64,000 nucleotides of DNA. It comes from DATCMH01 sp036563505 (GTDB lineage: Bacteria > Pseudomonadota > Alphaproteobacteria > Rhizobiales > Beijerinckiaceae). This document shows, in pieces, positions 62,159 to 64,000 of this stretch. Each line of letters begins with the position of its first letter. Within the stretch, counting starts at the first letter, position 1. The notes beneath the pieces were generated by a model. The model was not told where the DNA came from and did no database searches. It saw only the letters and a list, made by a program, of their open reading frames with translations. The stretch lies in contig DATCMH010000009.1 in the NCBI GenBank assembly GCA_036563505.1, positions 62,001 to 126,000 of the forward strand. The letters run 5' to 3'. A program made the position numbers and the translations under genes.

Positions 62159-63243
62159 CGGCAGGCGACATCGTCCTGAACGCCCTGCCGCTCCCGGTGG
62201 TCACGGTCGGCCGCGACGGGCAGATCAACCACGCCAACACCGCGGCGGAAGCCTTCTTCGAGACCAGCCTTCGGGTGCTGCAGCGGCAGCGCCTGCGCGA
62301 CATCCTACCCTTCGGCTCGCCGGTCGTCGCCCTCGTCGACGAGGTGCGCCGTCGAGGCGGCAGCGTGAGCGAGTACCGGATCGACATCGGGACGCCGCGC
62401 ATCGGGGCGGAACGCATCGTCGACGTCTTCGCGACCGCCGTGCCGGAGCCGGACGACGCCGTCGTGCTCATGCTCCAAGAACGCACCATCGCCGACAAGA
62501 TGGATCGTCAGCTCACGCATCGCGGGGCGGCGCGCTCGATTACGGCGCTCGGCGCCATGCTGGCGCACGAGATCAAAAACCCTCTCTCAGGGATCCGCGG
62601 CGCGGCGCAACTCCTCGAGCAATCGGCCAGCGAGGAGGATCGCCTTCTCACGCGCCTGATCTGCGACGAGGCCGACCGGATCGTAAAGATCGTCGAGCGG
62701 ATGGAGCTCTTCGGCGACGAGCGACCGAGCGAGCGCGGCCCGGTGAACGTGCACGGGGTGCTCGACCACGTGAAGCGCCTGGCGCAGTCGGGTTTCGCCC
62801 GTCACATCCGCTTCGTCGAGGCCTACGATCCTTCGTTGCCTCCGGTCATCGGCAGCCGCGACCAGCTCGTTCAAGTCATGCTGAACCTCGTCAAGAACGC
62901 CGCCGAGGCGATCGGGGAGGATGCCCTGGACGGCGAGATCACGCTCGCCACGTCGTTTCGCACCGGCATCCGTCTCCAGGTGCCGGGCTCCCGCGAGCGG
63001 GTGAGCCTGCCGATCGAGCTCAGCGTGCGCGACAACGGGCCAGGCGTGCCGGCCGACCTTCTGCCGGACCTCTTCGACCCCTTTGTCACGACCAAGGCCC
63101 AAGGATCTGGCCTCGGACTTGCCTTGGTCGCGAAGATCGTCGGCGACCACGGCGGCATCGTCGAGTGCGATCCGGCCCCGCGGCGCACGACGTTCAGCGT
63201 TCGCATGCCGATGTACAGCGCCCGGGACGGCCGGGGTTCGTGA
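62155..63243 (+). CDS. ntrB: Nitrogen regulation sensor kinase NtrB
   Basis: Soluble histidine kinase/phosphatase that sets the phosphorylation state of NtrC according to nitrogen supply, usually through PII. The 362-residue protein has an N-terminal PAS domain (ALPLPVVTVGRDGQINHANTAAEAFF) and the phosphorylated His138 in AMLAHEIKNPLSGIRG. The ATP-binding domain shows QVMLNLVKNAAEA, SVRDNGPGVPADLLPDLFDPFVTTK and GSGLGLALVAKIV. It has no membrane helix, as expected. Confidence 0.95.
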   Translation: MTAGDIVLNALPLPVVTVGRDGQINHANTAAEAFFETSLRVLQRQRLRDILPFGSPVVALVDEVRRRGGSVSEYRIDIGTPRIGAERIVDVFATAVPEPDDAVVLMLQERTIADKMDRQLTHRGAARSITALGAMLAHEIKNPLSGIRGAAQLLEQSASEEDRLLTRLICDEADRIVKIVERMELFGDERPSERGPVNVHGVLDHVKRLAQSGFARHIRFVEAYDPSLPPVIGSRDQLVQVMLNLVKNAAEAIGEDALDGEITLATSFRTGIRLQVPGSRERVSLPIELSVRDNGPGVPADLLPDLFDPFVTTKAQGSGLGLALVAKIVGDHGGIVECDPAPRRTTFSVRMPMYSARDGRGS

Positions 63244-63262
63244 GATCGACCTAGGGTATCCG

Positions 63263-64000
<738 letters not shown>

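Overview
This window looks like a core chromosomal segment of a GC-rich alphaproteobacterium, most likely in the Hyphomicrobiales (Rhizobiales). A Methylobacteriaceae-like family is my guess, but sequence inspection cannot settle family or genus. The order-level placement rests on several things: the gene order rpsB-tsf-pyrH-frr-uppS-cdsA-dxr-rseP-bamA-lpxD-fabZ-lpxA-lpxI-lpxB; a short prolyl-tRNA synthetase; LpxI instead of LpxH; a lipoyl domain fused to the E1-beta subunit of pyruvate dehydrogenase; a fused IspDF; the nifR3(dusB)-ntrB-ntrC order; and a LexA site of the alphaproteobacterial GTTC-N7-GTTC type. I see no insertion sequence, phage, CRISPR array or RNA gene of a known class. Coding density is very high and many genes overlap by ATGA.

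Layout. Positions 1-4274 hold a DUF1467 gene end, proS, a small gene resembling a miniature LolC, lolC/E and lolD. A 33-residue membrane microprotein behind an SOS operator (4332-4482) precedes dnaE (4568-8041). A 453-base structured gap leads to translation genes (rpsB, tsf, pyrH, frr) and then an envelope island: uppS, cdsA, dxr, rseP, bamA, lpxD, fabZ, lpxA, lpxI, lpxB. On the minus strand follow gltA and gltX, then comEC (plus) converging on lexA (minus). A glycosyltransferase and a tightly packed minus-strand block (ppiD-like, trpE, trpG, trpD, trpC, moaC, moeA) run to 38274. The plus strand then carries tpiA, secG, pyrG, an FkbM methyltransferase, a VOC protein, a DUF350-DUF1190-ATP-grasp cluster, kdsA, an MFS permease, (queF on minus), eno, a DMT exporter, ftsB-like, the pyruvate dehydrogenase set (pdhA, pdhB, DUF5076, pdhC, a small coiled-coil gene, lpdA), a GlsB-type protein, lipA and a RatA-like gene. 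cinA and ispDF lie on minus, and the window closes with dusB-ntrB and a truncated ntrC.

How it fits together. The lipid A, outer-membrane assembly and lipoprotein-export genes form one envelope-building programme. DXR and IspDF feed isoprenoids to UppS. KdsA and enolase link phosphoenolpyruvate to KDO and glycolysis. PDH, LpdA and LipA make, lipoylate and recycle the acetyl-CoA machinery feeding citrate synthase.

Most interesting points: (1) the mini-LolC gene at 1995-2303, which keeps both LolC membrane blocks but lacks the periplasmic domain and is translationally coupled to lolC; (2) a LexA-box-controlled single-helix microprotein upstream of dnaE, reminiscent of the Caulobacter division inhibitor SidA; (3) terminator-like hairpins ending only a few bases before the start codons of lpxD and lipA; (4) a string of perfect hairpins upstream of proS.
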